From Methylophilaceae bacterium (GTDB lineage Bacteria; Pseudomonadota; Gammaproteobacteria; Burkholderiales; Methylophilaceae), in assembly GCA_028247015.1 (NCBI GenBank), contig JAOKFJ010000007.1, positions 1 through 40,037 on the forward strand: a stretch of DNA of 40,037 nucleotides. The letters are read 5' to 3'. The position numbers were made by a program, and so were the translations under genes. Below the pieces are notes generated by a model. The model did not search any database and was not told the DNA's origin. It was given only the letters and a program-made list of their open reading frames with translations. How positions within the stretch are numbered: position 1 is the stretch's first letter; each line of letters begins with the position of its first letter. Below, piece after piece: positions 1-9,468 of the stretch.

Positions 1-196
1 AAATACTAATTTCTGCTTCATGTTGAATTTTTGTGGAGATCTGTCGAACATTCTCAACAATTAAATAACCTGCCGACGGAAGGCATAGGGTGATACCAAT
101 AATGATAAACATCATTATTGAGGAATTTAGGTTAGATTTAATTCTAATTAAGCCTCTAGAAAAAGCTTGAAAATGGTTATGAAAGTAGCGGAACAT
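1..196 (-). CDS. ftsX: Cell division protein FtsX, N-terminal fragment
   Basis: The fragment begins with ATG at 196 and runs off the left edge of the window, so only about 65 residues are visible. They show a short basic cytoplasmic head (MFRYFHNHFQAFSRG) followed by one hydrophobic segment (about residues 29-47, rich in I, M and L) and the start of an extracytoplasmic region. This matches the first membrane helix of FtsX, the membrane partner of the FtsE ATPase that links the division ring to peptidoglycan hydrolase control. The start overlaps the 3' end of ftsE by 20 bp, typical of translationally coupled ftsE-ftsX. The identification rests on position plus topology because the C-terminal domain is missing. 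Confidence 0.85.
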   Translation of the reverse strand, partial: MFRYFHNHFQAFSRGLIRIKSNLNSSIMMFIIIGITLCLPSAGYLIVENVRQISTKIQHEAEISI

Positions 197-854
197 GATT
201 ATCAGAATTAACTATCTGCCCTTTAATTAGGTGAATCTGTTTAAATTTTATAGGGGATTGTGGTAGTTCATGACAAGCCACAATCACTGTAACTCCAACT
301 TGTTGAAAACTAAAAAAAATATTCATTATTTCTTCAGCATAACCCTTATCTAAATTACCTGTTGGTTCATCAGCTATTAAGATCGATGGTCTTGAAACTA
401 TAGCTCTTGCAATTGCTAGTCTTTGTTGTTCACCTCCAGATAATGCAATAGGGTTCATCTTTTCTTTACTTAATAAGCCAACTTTGTTTAAAGCCGCCCT
501 AACTCTCCTTGCAGAATCTTTTGGGTTAATATCGTTAATCTCCAATGGCAGAGCAACGTTATCAAAACAATTACGATCGTAAAGTAATTTATGATCTTGA
601 AAAATCATTCCAAATTTTCTTCTAAGAAAAGGCATATCTTTATTACTTAATTCTGATAAATTAGTATTTTCAAAAATAATAGATCCATCGGTAGGACTTT
701 CAACTGCAGATATTAGTTTAAGTAATGTCGATTTTCCAGCACCTGAAGGGCCAGTAACAAAGACTAATTCCCCAGAAGATATTTCAAGGGTAATATTTTG
801 TAGCACATCCATTTCGGCGGAATATTTTTTAAATACTTTGTCAAATCTAATCAT
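177..854 (-). CDS. ftsE: Cell division ATP-binding protein FtsE
   Basis: This 225-residue ABC ATPase is full length for FtsE. The Walker A motif GPSGAGKST is at residues 35-43, the Q-loop at Q86, the signature LSGGEQQR at 138-145, and Walker B runs into DEPTGNLD at 162-169. It pairs with FtsX in the inner membrane and is thought to drive septal cell-wall hydrolase activation. Its start overlaps the ftsY stop by 4 bp (ATGA) and its end overlaps ftsX by 20 bp, so ftsY-ftsE-ftsX look like one coupled transcript on the minus strand. The EPTGNLD motif is typical of the FtsE/LolD/MacB group, and the flanking ftsY and ftsX settle it as FtsE. Confidence 0.96.
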   Translation of the reverse strand: MIRFDKVFKKYSAEMDVLQNITLEISSGELVFVTGPSGAGKSTLLKLISAVESPTDGSIIFENTNLSELSNKDMPFLRRKFGMIFQDHKLLYDRNCFDNVALPLEINDINPKDSARRVRAALNKVGLLSKEKMNPIALSGGEQQRLAIARAIVSRPSILIADEPTGNLDKGYAEEIMNIFFSFQQVGVTVIVACHELPQSPIKFKQIHLIKGQIVNSDNHVPLLS

Positions 855-1936
855 TCAAACATTGCCTCAGCATAGTCTTTTGCATTAAATACTCTTAGGT
901 CGTCTATAGCTTCACCTACACCAATAAATCTAATAGGGATAGGGAGCTCTTTGGCTATTGCTGCGACAACACCACCTTTGGCTGTTCCATCAAGTTTTGT
1001 CATTACTATACCTGTGACTCCTAAAGCCTCATTGAATACTTTTAATTGGTTGATTGCATTTTGCCCTGTATTTGCATCTACAACCAAAAGAATTTCTTGT
1101 GGTGCATGATTATGACATTTATTAATAACTCTTTTAATTTTAGTTATCTCGTCAATTAAATTTTTTTGTGTGGGTAGCCTACCTGCAGTATCAGCAATAA
1201 CAATATCAATATTTTTAGCTTTAGCAGAATTCACAGCATCAAAAATAACTGCGCTAGGATCGCCTTTTGTTTGACTGATAACCTGGACTTTGTTTCTATC
1301 CCCCCATACCTCAAGTTGCTCAGATGCTGCCGCTCTAAATGTATCTCCAGCTGCAATTAGCACATTATGTTTTTTATCTATTAGTAATTTTGTTAATTTA
1401 CCAATTGTAGTAGTTTTACCTGTTCCATTAACCCCAACCATCATGATCACAAAAGGATGAGTATTTTTTATTGTCATTGGCTCCTCAACAATTTTTAAAA
1501 GTTCAGTCATTTCAAGCTTCAATAAATTCTTTAATTTTTTTGGGTCAGATATATTATTTTCCTTAACAGATGACTTTAATTTTTCTATAAGGAATGAAGA
1601 GGCTGAGGTGCCAACATCGGCAGATAACAATATCATTTCTAATTCTTCATAAAAATTTTCATCAATTTTATTGATGTGAAATAGATCGCCCAATTGCGAG
1701 CTAAGTTTTTCTCTCGTTTTACTTAGACCTGCTTTAATTTTTTCAGCAAAGGAAAATACTGTAGATTTTTTTTCTGCAGTATTAGGTGCAACTGCCTTAG
1801 CTTTTGGTGCAACTGCCTTAGCTTTAATTTTTTTAGGTAGAGTTTTTTTTACCTGGATTTTTTTCGCCGGAGATTTTTTCTCAGGAGTTTTTTTCTCAGG
1901 AGTTTTTTTTACTAATTTTTTTAGGAATTCAAACAT
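851..1936 (-). CDS. ftsY: Signal recognition particle receptor FtsY
   Basis: This 361-residue SRP GTPase receives ribosome-nascent chain-SRP complexes at the inner membrane. The NG domain occupies about residues 65-361: the P-loop GVNGTGKTT at 168-176, DTAGR at 249-253, and TKLDGTAKGG from 313 for guanine specificity. The N-terminal 55 residues are odd. They are strongly basic and built from short repeats (KKTPE units, then AKAVAP twice), whereas the A domain of enterobacterial FtsY is acidic. The DNA beneath carries exact tandem repeats. ATG at 1936 is the first start in frame, with only a weak Shine-Dalgarno sequence. It is the first gene of ftsY-ftsE-ftsX, divergent from the M16 peptidase operon. 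Confidence 0.97.
   Translation of the reverse strand: MFEFLKKLVKKTPEKKTPEKKSPAKKIQVKKTLPKKIKAKAVAPKAKAVAPNTAEKKSTVFSFAEKIKAGLSKTREKLSSQLGDLFHINKIDENFYEELEMILLSADVGTSASSFLIEKLKSSVKENNISDPKKLKNLLKLEMTELLKIVEEPMTIKNTHPFVIMMVGVNGTGKTTTIGKLTKLLIDKKHNVLIAAGDTFRAAASEQLEVWGDRNKVQVISQTKGDPSAVIFDAVNSAKAKNIDIVIADTAGRLPTQKNLIDEITKIKRVINKCHNHAPQEILLVVDANTGQNAINQLKVFNEALGVTGIVMTKLDGTAKGGVVAAIAKELPIPIRFIGVGEAIDDLRVFNAKDYAEAMFE
1785..1825. repeat. 21-bp in-frame tandem duplication inside ftsY
   Basis: Two adjacent copies of a 21-bp unit (ggtgcaactgccttagcttt plus one base) lie at 1785-1805 and 1806-1825, differing only at the last base. Seven codons are duplicated, giving AKAVAP twice in the FtsY N-terminal tail. 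Nucleotide-level identity suggests a recent duplication or slippage event. Confidence 0.9.
1880..1909. repeat. 15-bp in-frame tandem repeat inside ftsY
   Basis: Two exact copies of ctcaggagttttttt lie at 1880-1894 and 1895-1909, with a decayed third unit just before them (about 1868-1879). On the coding strand they encode the repeated KKTPE unit of the basic FtsY tail. The repeat length is a multiple of three, so copy-number change would keep the frame. Confidence 0.9.
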
Positions 1937-1956
1937 AATTTTTTAGAACTTAATTT

Positions 1957-1985
1957 TTGGATTATGGTCAATTACCCATTATTAT
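1957..1985 (+). promoter_or_regulatory. Putative sigma-70 promoter of the M16-rsmD-coaD operon
   Basis: TTGGAT at 1957-1962 and TATTAT at 1980-1985 are separated by 17 bp, 27 bp before the proposed GTG start. On the opposite strand TATAAT (complement of 1981-1986) could serve ftsY, so the two divergent promoters would share their -10 region. This is sequence inspection only in an AT-rich background. Confidence 0.4.
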
Positions 1986-2012
1986 ACAAGTTATTATTAT
2001 AAAGGATTGCAT

Positions 2013-3380
2013 GTGAATTTCTTAAAGTTGATATTTGTTTTTTGTCTAACACCTTTTTTTGCTCAAGCTGAACAAAACATTCAGGAAATAACTCTAAAAA
2101 ACGGAATGAGAGTGTTGGTAAAAGAAGACCATCGTTCGCCAGTTGTTGTTTCAATGGTATGGTACAGAGCAGGAAGCCTTGATGAAGTTAATGGAAAAAC
2201 TGGAGTTGCGCATGTACTTGAACATATGATGTTTAAGGGAACTAAAACGACAAAACCCGGGGAGTACTCAGAAATCGTCGCAGCTGCAGGCGGAAGAGAA
2301 AATGCATTTACTGGAGCAGATTACACTGCCTATTTTCAACGGCTAGAAAAATCAAGATTACCTATATCTATGAAAATGGAATCTGACAGAATGCAAAACT
2401 TAGTTATAACAGAAGAAGAATTTAAAAAAGAAATTAGTGTTGTAATGGAGGAGCGTCGATGGAGGACTGATGACAAACCCAAGGCCCAAGTTAATGAGTT
2501 GTTTAACTCTCTTATATTTAGAGCTCATCCTTATGGAAGGCCTATTGTTGGTTGGATGAACGATCTTCAAAATATGACATACGAAGATGCAATTGAGTGG
2601 TATAAAATGTGGTACAGCCCTAGTAATGCAATTTTAGTTATTGCTGGAGATGTAAACACCAAAAAAGTTTTTGCTGAAGCAAGAAAGTATTTTGGCAAAA
2701 TTCCTGCATATGAAATAGCTAAAAGGAAGCCTCAGTTTGAACCAATACAGATGGGATCAAGAAGAGCAGTTTTAAAAGCACCAAGCAAGTTACCTTACAT
2801 TCAAATGGGGTACCCTACACCTACTTTAGGTAAGGACGGAATAAGTAACCAGAAAGAGGCTTTTGCGCTTGAGGTGTTAGTTGGAATATTATCGGGGACA
2901 AGTTCATCTAGACTTAATCAAAATTTAGTTAAAAAGACATCAAAAGCAGTAAATGTAAGTGCAGGCTACAGTATGCTATCTCGAGGAGGTCAAAGTTCAT
3001 TTGAAATGTATGGGACACCTAGTGAAAACGTTTCTGTAGTTGAATTAGAAAAGTATCTTAAACTTGAGTTAAAAAATATTGTTGACAATGGAGTAACTGA
3101 TATTGAATTAAAAAGAGTAATAACAAGCGTTATTGCTGGAGAGGTTTACCAAAAAGACTCCGTTATGGGCGCGGCCATGCAAATTGGACAACTAGAAACT
3201 ATGGGCTATTCTCATAAGATAGTTGATGATTATATTGATAATATAAAAAAAGTAACTACTAAAGATATTCAGGACGTTATTAAAAAATATTTTCATGATG
3301 ATGCTTTAACAGTAGTTACATTAGATCCGCAACCTCTAGATAAAAATAAAATACCAAAAGGAAGGCCTCATGCACATTAA
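2013..3380 (+). CDS. M16 family zinc peptidase, catalytically intact, exported
   Basis: I place the start at GTG 2013 because the Shine-Dalgarno AAAGGA (2001-2006) sits 6 nt before it; TTG at 2007 would leave no spacing. The 455-residue product begins with a signal peptide ending near AQAEQ, so it should act in the periplasm. The inverted zinc motif HxxEH is present (H67, E70, H71), with the third ligand E147 at the family spacing of 76. This is the pitrilysin/processing-peptidase fold, here of the bacterial half-size type that works as a pair with the next gene, which overlaps it by 11 bp. The substrate is unknown. The block M16-M16-rsmD divergent from ftsY is widespread in beta- and gammaproteobacteria. 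Confidence 0.9.
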   Translation: MNFLKLIFVFCLTPFFAQAEQNIQEITLKNGMRVLVKEDHRSPVVVSMVWYRAGSLDEVNGKTGVAHVLEHMMFKGTKTTKPGEYSEIVAAAGGRENAFTGADYTAYFQRLEKSRLPISMKMESDRMQNLVITEEEFKKEISVVMEERRWRTDDKPKAQVNELFNSLIFRAHPYGRPIVGWMNDLQNMTYEDAIEWYKMWYSPSNAILVIAGDVNTKKVFAEARKYFGKIPAYEIAKRKPQFEPIQMGSRRAVLKAPSKLPYIQMGYPTPTLGKDGISNQKEAFALEVLVGILSGTSSSRLNQNLVKKTSKAVNVSAGYSMLSRGGQSSFEMYGTPSENVSVVELEKYLKLELKNIVDNGVTDIELKRVITSVIAGEVYQKDSVMGAAMQIGQLETMGYSHKIVDDYIDNIKKVTTKDIQDVIKKYFHDDALTVVTLDPQPLDKNKIPKGRPHAH

Positions 3381-4662
3381 AATTATTATTATCTCAATAC
3401 TATTATTCCTTTCAAACTTTGCTAATGCCGCATTGAATATTCAGCATTGGAAATCAAATAATGGAGCACGAATATATTTTATTGAAAATCACGATCTACC
3501 AATTGTAGATATTAATGTTGATTTCAGGGCTGGAAGCGTTATGGATACGAAAGAAAAAAGTGGACTAGCTTCCCTTACAAATCATATGATGGTTTTGGGC
3601 TCAGGCGGAATAAATGAAGAAGATTTAGCTAATCAGTTTATAGATTTAGGCGCTCAATTAAATAGCTCTTTTGATCAAGATAAAAGTGGATTTAGTTTAC
3701 GTACTTTATCTGAGAAAAAAAGTGAAGCTATTGATTTATTAACACTTGTTCTTCATAAACCAAATTTCGACAGCCACATTATTAAAAGAGAAAAGAAAAG
3801 ATATATTGCAAGCATAACTCAATCAGAAACAATGCCTGAGGCAATAGCTTCAAAAGCTTTTATGAAAGCTTTGTATGGTGAGCATCCATATGGTTTGCCA
3901 AGCTCTGGTGAAGTTAAGTCATTAAAAAAAATAAATAAAAAAGACTTACAAGATTTTTATAAAAATAACTATTTATCAAGTGAATTATCAGTTGTTATAG
4001 TTGGTGATATTTCAAGAGCAGAAGCTGAAGATCTCGCCTATAAAATTAGCATTGGATTCCCTGAAAATAAAAGGGCTAAAGTAATTCCATTAGTAAATTA
4101 TAATAAGCCGCAAGATATAAAAATAAGTCATCCTTCAAAACAGGCACATTTGTACTATGGTGCCCCGATAATCAAAAGGGGAGACCCTGATTTTTTAACG
4201 CTATACTTAGGTAATTATATTTTAGGTGGCGGTGGATTTGTATCAAGATTAACTCAAGAAATAAGAGAAGATAGAGGATTAGCATATAGTGTTTATAGCT
4301 ATTTTATGCCATATATTGAAGCAGGTCCTTTTCAAATAGGAATTCAAACAAAAAAAGATCAAGTTAATGAGGCAAAAAAAATAATACAAAAAACTGTTAG
4401 TGAATTTATTAAAAATGGTCCATCATCAAACGAATTAAAAAGAGCAAAAGATTTTATGATCGGAGGATTTCCATTAAGGCTAGATAGTAATAAAAGTATT
4501 TTAGAGTATGTGAGTATGATGGCATTTTATAAGTACCCAATAGATTATCTTGAAACTTTTACAAATAGGATTGATAAAATAACAGCTGAAGAAATAAAAG
4601 CTGCTTTTCAAAGTCGCGTTGATATGAGTAAATTTTCTACAGTAATTGTTGGTAGTGAATAG
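3370..4662 (+). CDS. M16 family protein, non-catalytic partner subunit
   Basis: This 430-residue protein has a signal peptide (MHIKIIIISILLFLSNFANA) and the M16 fold. Where the catalytic partner has HVLEH, it reads SLTNH: the first His and the Glu are lost, so it cannot hold zinc in the usual way. It keeps the C-terminal substrate-binding region with the Arg/Tyr pair (REDRGLAYSVYSYF, about residues 296-309). This is the division of labour known from mitochondrial processing peptidase and bacterial M16B heterodimers, one cutting and one binding subunit. The ATG lies inside the end of the upstream gene (11 bp overlap), implying coupled, stoichiometric translation. Heterodimer formation is inferred from the family and the overlap. 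Confidence 0.88.
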   Translation: MHIKIIIISILLFLSNFANAALNIQHWKSNNGARIYFIENHDLPIVDINVDFRAGSVMDTKEKSGLASLTNHMMVLGSGGINEEDLANQFIDLGAQLNSSFDQDKSGFSLRTLSEKKSEAIDLLTLVLHKPNFDSHIIKREKKRYIASITQSETMPEAIASKAFMKALYGEHPYGLPSSGEVKSLKKINKKDLQDFYKNNYLSSELSVVIVGDISRAEAEDLAYKISIGFPENKRAKVIPLVNYNKPQDIKISHPSKQAHLYYGAPIIKRGDPDFLTLYLGNYILGGGGFVSRLTQEIREDRGLAYSVYSYFMPYIEAGPFQIGIQTKKDQVNEAKKIIQKTVSEFIKNGPSSNELKRAKDFMIGGFPLRLDSNKSILEYVSMMAFYKYPIDYLETFTNRIDKITAEEIKAAFQSRVDMSKFSTVIVGSE

Positions 4663-5194
4663 CAATAAAAAAAGTACAGTAAAAATTATTGGTGGTTCGT
4701 GGAAAAGAAAAAATATTTTTTTTTATGACTCTGATAGTTTGAGGCCGAGTTTAAACCGGATAAGAGAAACTTTATTTAATTGGTTGGGCCAAGATTTGTC
4801 TTATAAACAATGCCTGGATCTATTTGCTGGTAGCGGTGTTTTGGGCTTTGAATCCTTGTCTAGAAATGCCGAGTCCTGTTTATTAGTTGAAAAAAATAAA
4901 TCAACTGCTCTACATCTTAGGGATAATATTAATATCCTAAATGCTAAAAATGCTTCTGTTATAAATTCAACAGCTGAAATTTTTTTAGAGAATAGTAAAG
5001 AATTTTTTGATATTATTTTCTATGACCCTCCATTTTCAATACTTAATCCAAACCTTCTTTTATCTGAAATTAAAAAACACTTAAAACCAGAGGGTGTAGT
5101 ATATTTTGAGACAAATAAACAATATCTAGGTAATGAATTTAAAATTTTAAAAAATTCTAAAGCAGGAAAGGTATACTTTTATTTATTACAATAA
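4655..5194 (+). CDS. rsmD: 16S rRNA (guanine(966)-N(2))-methyltransferase RsmD
   Basis: This SAM-dependent methyltransferase modifies G966 of 16S rRNA during 30S assembly. The SAM-binding motif DLFAGSGVLGFE lies around residues 55-66 and the catalytic DPPF at 124-127. The N-terminal IIGGSWKRKNI and the RPSLNRIRETLFNWL segment are typical of RsmD. The start is uncertain: GTG 4655 (179 residues) and TTG 4646 or 4649 are in frame and all overlap the upstream gene. I favour GTG 4655. Neither choice has a strong Shine-Dalgarno sequence, so translation probably depends on coupling to the M16 gene. Confidence 0.93.
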   Translation: MNSNKKSTVKIIGGSWKRKNIFFYDSDSLRPSLNRIRETLFNWLGQDLSYKQCLDLFAGSGVLGFESLSRNAESCLLVEKNKSTALHLRDNINILNAKNASVINSTAEIFLENSKEFFDIIFYDPPFSILNPNLLLSEIKKHLKPEGVVYFETNKQYLGNEFKILKNSKAGKVYFYLLQ

Positions 5195-5207
5195 TTTAAG
5201 TAAAAAA

Positions 5208-5935
<728 letters not shown>

Positions 5936-5947
5936 TTGGAGAGCTCT

Positions 5948-6337
5948 ATGCGTTTATTACATACAATGTTGCGAGTTAATAATCTGCAAGAATCTATAAG
6001 TTTTTATGATAAATTTTTTGGTATGAAAGTCTTGCGGCAGCAGGATTTTCCAGATGGAAAATTTTCATTAGCTTTTATTGGCTACGGAGACGAAGAAAAT
6101 AATACAGTAATAGAGCTAACTCATAATTGGGATACAAATAATTATGATCATGGGGAGGCCTATGGCCATATAGCTATAGAAGTTGATGATGCTTATGAAA
6201 CATGCTCTAAAATTAAAGAGTTAGGAGGGAATGTGTTACGAGATGCTGGCCCAATGTTGCATGGTAAAACGATAATTGCATTTATTGAAGATCCAAGTGG
6301 GTATAAAGTTGAGCTGATTCAGAAGGGTACTTTTTAA
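5948..6337 (+). CDS. gloA: Lactoylglutathione lyase (glyoxalase I)
   Basis: GloA isomerises the hemithioacetal of methylglyoxal and glutathione to S-lactoylglutathione, a detoxification step. The 129-residue product has all four metal ligands at the positions of the Ni-type E. coli enzyme: H5, E56, H74 and E122. The start [10 protein letters not shown] is the classical one, and ATG 5948 is preceded by GGAGAG at 5938-5943; a TTG at 5936 would place the Shine-Dalgarno sequence inside the gene. It ends the M16-rsmD-coaD-fdx run. Its stop overlaps the dnaJ stop on the other strand through a shared TTAA. Confidence 0.97.
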   Translation: MRLLHTMLRVNNLQESISFYDKFFGMKVLRQQDFPDGKFSLAFIGYGDEENNTVIELTHNWDTNNYDHGEAYGHIAIEVDDAYETCSKIKELGGNVLRDAGPMLHGKTIIAFIEDPSGYKVELIQKGTF

Positions 6338-7446
6338 TCAAAAAAATCTTTAACCTTGTCTACCCATGTTTTATGCCTTGGACTATGTCTTCCACTATCC
6401 TCTTGATTAAGAGCTTCCAGCTCAGATAGTAATTTTTTTTGTTTCTCAGTTAATTTCACGGGCGTTTCTATAGATACGTGACAGTGAAGGTCTCCATAAT
6501 TACTTTCTCTAACCGGCTTTATACCTTTACCTTTAAGTCTAAATGTAGCACCTGTTTGTGTTTCTGCAGGTATCTTAATTTTGGCATTACCATCAAGAGT
6601 TGGAACCTCTAAACTACCTCCTAGAGCTGCAGTAGAAAAGCTTATTGGCATCTCACAATGGAGGTTTCCGCCATCGCGCTCAAAAATAGCATGTGGCTTG
6701 AGACCAACTACAACATAAAGGTCTCCTGTGGGACCACCATTTAAACCAGCCTCACCTTCTCCACTTAAGCGAATACGGTCACCTTCATCTACACCTGAAG
6801 GTATTTTAACTGACAATGTTTTAGATATTTCTGATCTACCAGTGCCTCTACAATCTGAACATGGATCCTTAATAGTTTTTCCAGTTCCCTCGCAATTAGG
6901 ACAAGTTTGCTGAACAGAAAAAAATCCTTGTTGCATTCTGACTTGACCACGACCTTGGCAAGTTTCACAAGAAGAGGGCTGTGAACCTTTTTTTGCTCCT
7001 GAACCACTACATGGCTTACATGACGACATCACAGGAATTTTAATCTTTGTTTCTGTACCACTTGCAGCCTGCTCTAATGAAATTTGCATATTGTATCTAA
7101 GGTCAGCACCACGATAAACATTAGATCTTTGATTACTTCTTGCTCCACCAAAGATATCACCAAAGATGTCACCAAAATCACCAAAATCACCTGCACCTCC
7201 ACCTCCACCCATAGATTGATCTACACCAGCATGACCATATTGGTCATACATAGATTTTTTTTCGGGGTCAGATAAAATGTCATAAGCCTTCTTAACTTCT
7301 TTGAAGGTTTCAGTTGATTCTGGGTTTCCATCATTTCGATCCGGGTGATGTTTCATTGCAAGCTTTTTGTAAGCTTTTTTAATTTCAACATCAGATGCTT
7401 GTTGATTTAAACCTAAAGTGTCGTAGTAATCTTTTTTATCGGCCAT
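6334..7446 (-). CDS. dnaJ: Chaperone protein DnaJ
   Basis: This 370-residue type I J-protein stimulates DnaK ATPase activity and delivers unfolded clients. The J domain covers residues 1-70 with HPD at 34-36, followed by a Gly/Phe-rich linker (about 79-101), a cysteine-rich zinc domain with four CxxCxGxG repeats (143-203), and C-terminal substrate-binding domains. It is the last gene of grpE-dnaK-dnaJ. Upstream of its ATG there is no Shine-Dalgarno sequence but a perfect 11-bp hairpin (7458-7483), so its expression probably differs from that of dnaK. Its stop overlaps gloA by 4 bp convergently. Confidence 0.98.
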   Translation of the reverse strand: MADKKDYYDTLGLNQQASDVEIKKAYKKLAMKHHPDRNDGNPESTETFKEVKKAYDILSDPEKKSMYDQYGHAGVDQSMGGGGGAGDFGDFGDIFGDIFGGARSNQRSNVYRGADLRYNMQISLEQAASGTETKIKIPVMSSCKPCSGSGAKKGSQPSSCETCQGRGQVRMQQGFFSVQQTCPNCEGTGKTIKDPCSDCRGTGRSEISKTLSVKIPSGVDEGDRIRLSGEGEAGLNGGPTGDLYVVVGLKPHAIFERDGGNLHCEMPISFSTAALGGSLEVPTLDGNAKIKIPAETQTGATFRLKGKGIKPVRESNYGDLHCHVSIETPVKLTEKQKKLLSELEALNQEDSGRHSPRHKTWVDKVKDFFD

Positions 7447-7457
7447 AAGGAGTAGGG

Positions 7458-7483
7458 GTAGAGGTAATTTTTATTACCTCTAC
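7458..7483 (-). promoter_or_regulatory. Perfect hairpin between dnaK and dnaJ
   Basis: The arms gtagaggtaat (7458-7468) and attacctctac (7473-7483) pair over 11 bp with a 4-base loop. On the transcript strand no U-run follows, so it is not a good intrinsic terminator. It lies 11 bp before the dnaJ start. A role in protecting the dnaK 3' end or in setting the DnaK:DnaJ ratio is inferred. Confidence 0.6.
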
Positions 7484-7506
7484 TATATATAGTTATTTAT
7501 AGAATT

Positions 7507-9447
7507 TTATTTTTTCTTACTGTCTTTCTTATCGTCTTTCTTTACTTCTTCGAATTCAGCATCAACAACTTCTGCATCAACTGTCTTTTCCTTATTTTTA
7601 CCATTTTCTTTTGGTTCTGCTTGTCCAGCCTGCTGATCTGCATGTATTTTTTCACCAAGTTTTTGCGATGCTTCAGCTAGTATTTTATTTTTAGCCTCAA
7701 TAGCATCTTTATTATCAGCTTTTAAAGACTCCTCAAGCTCGCTAATAGCTTTTTCTATTTTTTCCTTCTCATCTTTTTCAACTTTATCAGGATGATCAGT
7801 CATTGTTTTTTTAACTGAATGAATCATACCTTCTGAAAGATTTTTTGCGTCAACTAATTCCCTTAATTTCTTATCTTCCTCAGCATGAATTTCAGCATCA
7901 TCTTCCATCTTCTTAATCTCTTCTTCACTAAGGCCCCCACTGGACTTGATAACTATTTTGTTTTCTTTTCCAGTAGCCTTATCTTTAGCATTAACATGTA
8001 AAATACCATTTGCGTCAAGATCAAATGTAACTTCTATTTGAGGTGTTCCTCTTGGCGCTGCTGGTATTTCATCTAAATTAAATTGTCCTAAACTTTTATT
8101 TCCTGCAGCCATCTCTCTTTCACCTTGAAAGACATTAATTGTTACTGCACTTTGGTTGTCTTCAGCAGTAGAGAATGTTTGTGATTCTTTTGTTGGAATA
8201 GTAGTATTTTTTTTGATTAATTTTGTCATAACACCACCCATTGTTTCAATTCCTAGGCTTAATGGAGTAACATCTAGAAGTAATACATCTTTTACATCAC
8301 CTTGAAGAACACCACCTTGAACCGCAGCACCAACTGCAACTGCCTCATCAGGGTTAATATCCTTTCTTGGCTCAACTCCAAATATTTCTTGTACTTTTTC
8401 CTGAACTTTAGGCATTCTAGTTTGCCCTCCAACAAGAATTACATCAGCAATTTCATTTGAAGCACCAGAATCTTTTAATGCTGTTTTACATGGAGCAATA
8501 GTTCTTTCTATAAGATCTTCAACTAATGCTTCTAGTTTAGATCTAGTTAATTTAACAACTAAATGTTTTGGTCCAGAAGCATCTGCAGTTAAATAGGGCA
8601 AATTAACCTCTGTTTGTGTGCTGCTTGATAGTTCAATTTTAGCTTTTTCTGCTGCTTCTTTTAGTCTCTGCTTAACAAGTACATCTTTACTTATATCAAC
8701 ACCATTTTCTTTCTTGAATTCTTCCGCAAGAAAATCAATAATTCTATTATCAAAATCCTCACCACCCAAAAAGGTATCCCCATTTGTTGATAGAACTTCA
8801 AATTGATGTTCACCATCTACGCTAGATATTTCAATAATAGAAACATCAAAGGTACCTCCACCTAAATCATAAACTGCAATTTTTCTATCGCCTTCTTTTT
8901 TATCTAAACCAAAGGCTAATGCAGCTGCAGTTGGCTCATTAATAATTCTTTTGACTTCTAATCCAGCAATTCTGCCAGCATCTTTTGTAGCTTGTCTCTG
9001 GCTATCATTAAAGTATGCGGGAACTGTAATAACAGCTTCCGTAACTTCTTCCCCTAAATAGTCTTCTGCTGTTTTCTTCATCTTTCTTAAGATTTCTGCA
9101 GAGATTTGTGGCGGTGCCATTTTTTCACCTTTTATTTCAACCCAAGCATCCCCACTATCTGCTTTTGAAATCTTATATGGCATTAAGCCTATATCTTTTT
9201 GAACTTCATCTTCATCAAATTTTCTTCCAATTAAGCGCTTAACTGCATAAACAGTATTTTCAGGGTTTGTAACAGCCTGTCTTTTGGCAGGAGCACCAAC
9301 AAGTGACTCTCCATCATCTTGGTAGGCAACAATTGAAGGTGTTGTTCTAGTACCTTCAGTATTTTCAATAACCTTTGGCTTACCATTTTCCATTACAGAA
9401 ACACATGAATTTGTAGTTCCTAAATCAATTCCGATTATTTTCGACAT
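7507..9447 (-). CDS. dnaK: Chaperone protein DnaK (Hsp70)
   Basis: This 646-residue Hsp70 is full length. The ATPase domain starts with [10 protein letters not shown] (residues 6-15) and contains [10 protein letters not shown] near residue 195. The linker [15 protein letters not shown] (about 385-400) leads into the beta-sandwich substrate domain and helical lid. The C-terminus is a charged tail ending [16 protein letters not shown], longer and more lysine-rich than the usual EEVKDKK end. It refolds and protects cytoplasmic proteins with DnaJ and GrpE. The Shine-Dalgarno AAAGGA lies in the 21-bp grpE-dnaK gap. Heat induction is expected from the sigma-32-type promoter before grpE. Confidence 0.99.
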   Translation of the reverse strand: MSKIIGIDLGTTNSCVSVMENGKPKVIENTEGTRTTPSIVAYQDDGESLVGAPAKRQAVTNPENTVYAVKRLIGRKFDEDEVQKDIGLMPYKISKADSGDAWVEIKGEKMAPPQISAEILRKMKKTAEDYLGEEVTEAVITVPAYFNDSQRQATKDAGRIAGLEVKRIINEPTAAALAFGLDKKEGDRKIAVYDLGGGTFDVSIIEISSVDGEHQFEVLSTNGDTFLGGEDFDNRIIDFLAEEFKKENGVDISKDVLVKQRLKEAAEKAKIELSSSTQTEVNLPYLTADASGPKHLVVKLTRSKLEALVEDLIERTIAPCKTALKDSGASNEIADVILVGGQTRMPKVQEKVQEIFGVEPRKDINPDEAVAVGAAVQGGVLQGDVKDVLLLDVTPLSLGIETMGGVMTKLIKKNTTIPTKESQTFSTAEDNQSAVTINVFQGEREMAAGNKSLGQFNLDEIPAAPRGTPQIEVTFDLDANGILHVNAKDKATGKENKIVIKSSGGLSEEEIKKMEDDAEIHAEEDKKLRELVDAKNLSEGMIHSVKKTMTDHPDKVEKDEKEKIEKAISELEESLKADNKDAIEAKNKILAEASQKLGEKIHADQQAGQAEPKENGKNKEKTVDAEVVDAEFEEVKKDDKKDSKKK

Positions 9448-9468
9448 TTTCTTTTTTCCTTTAAATAT

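Noticed and set aside
6728-7275. Open frames antisense or out of frame within dnaJ
   Set aside because: They are low-complexity shadows of the Gly-rich and Cys-rich coding sequence, without ribosome sites or recognisable domains.
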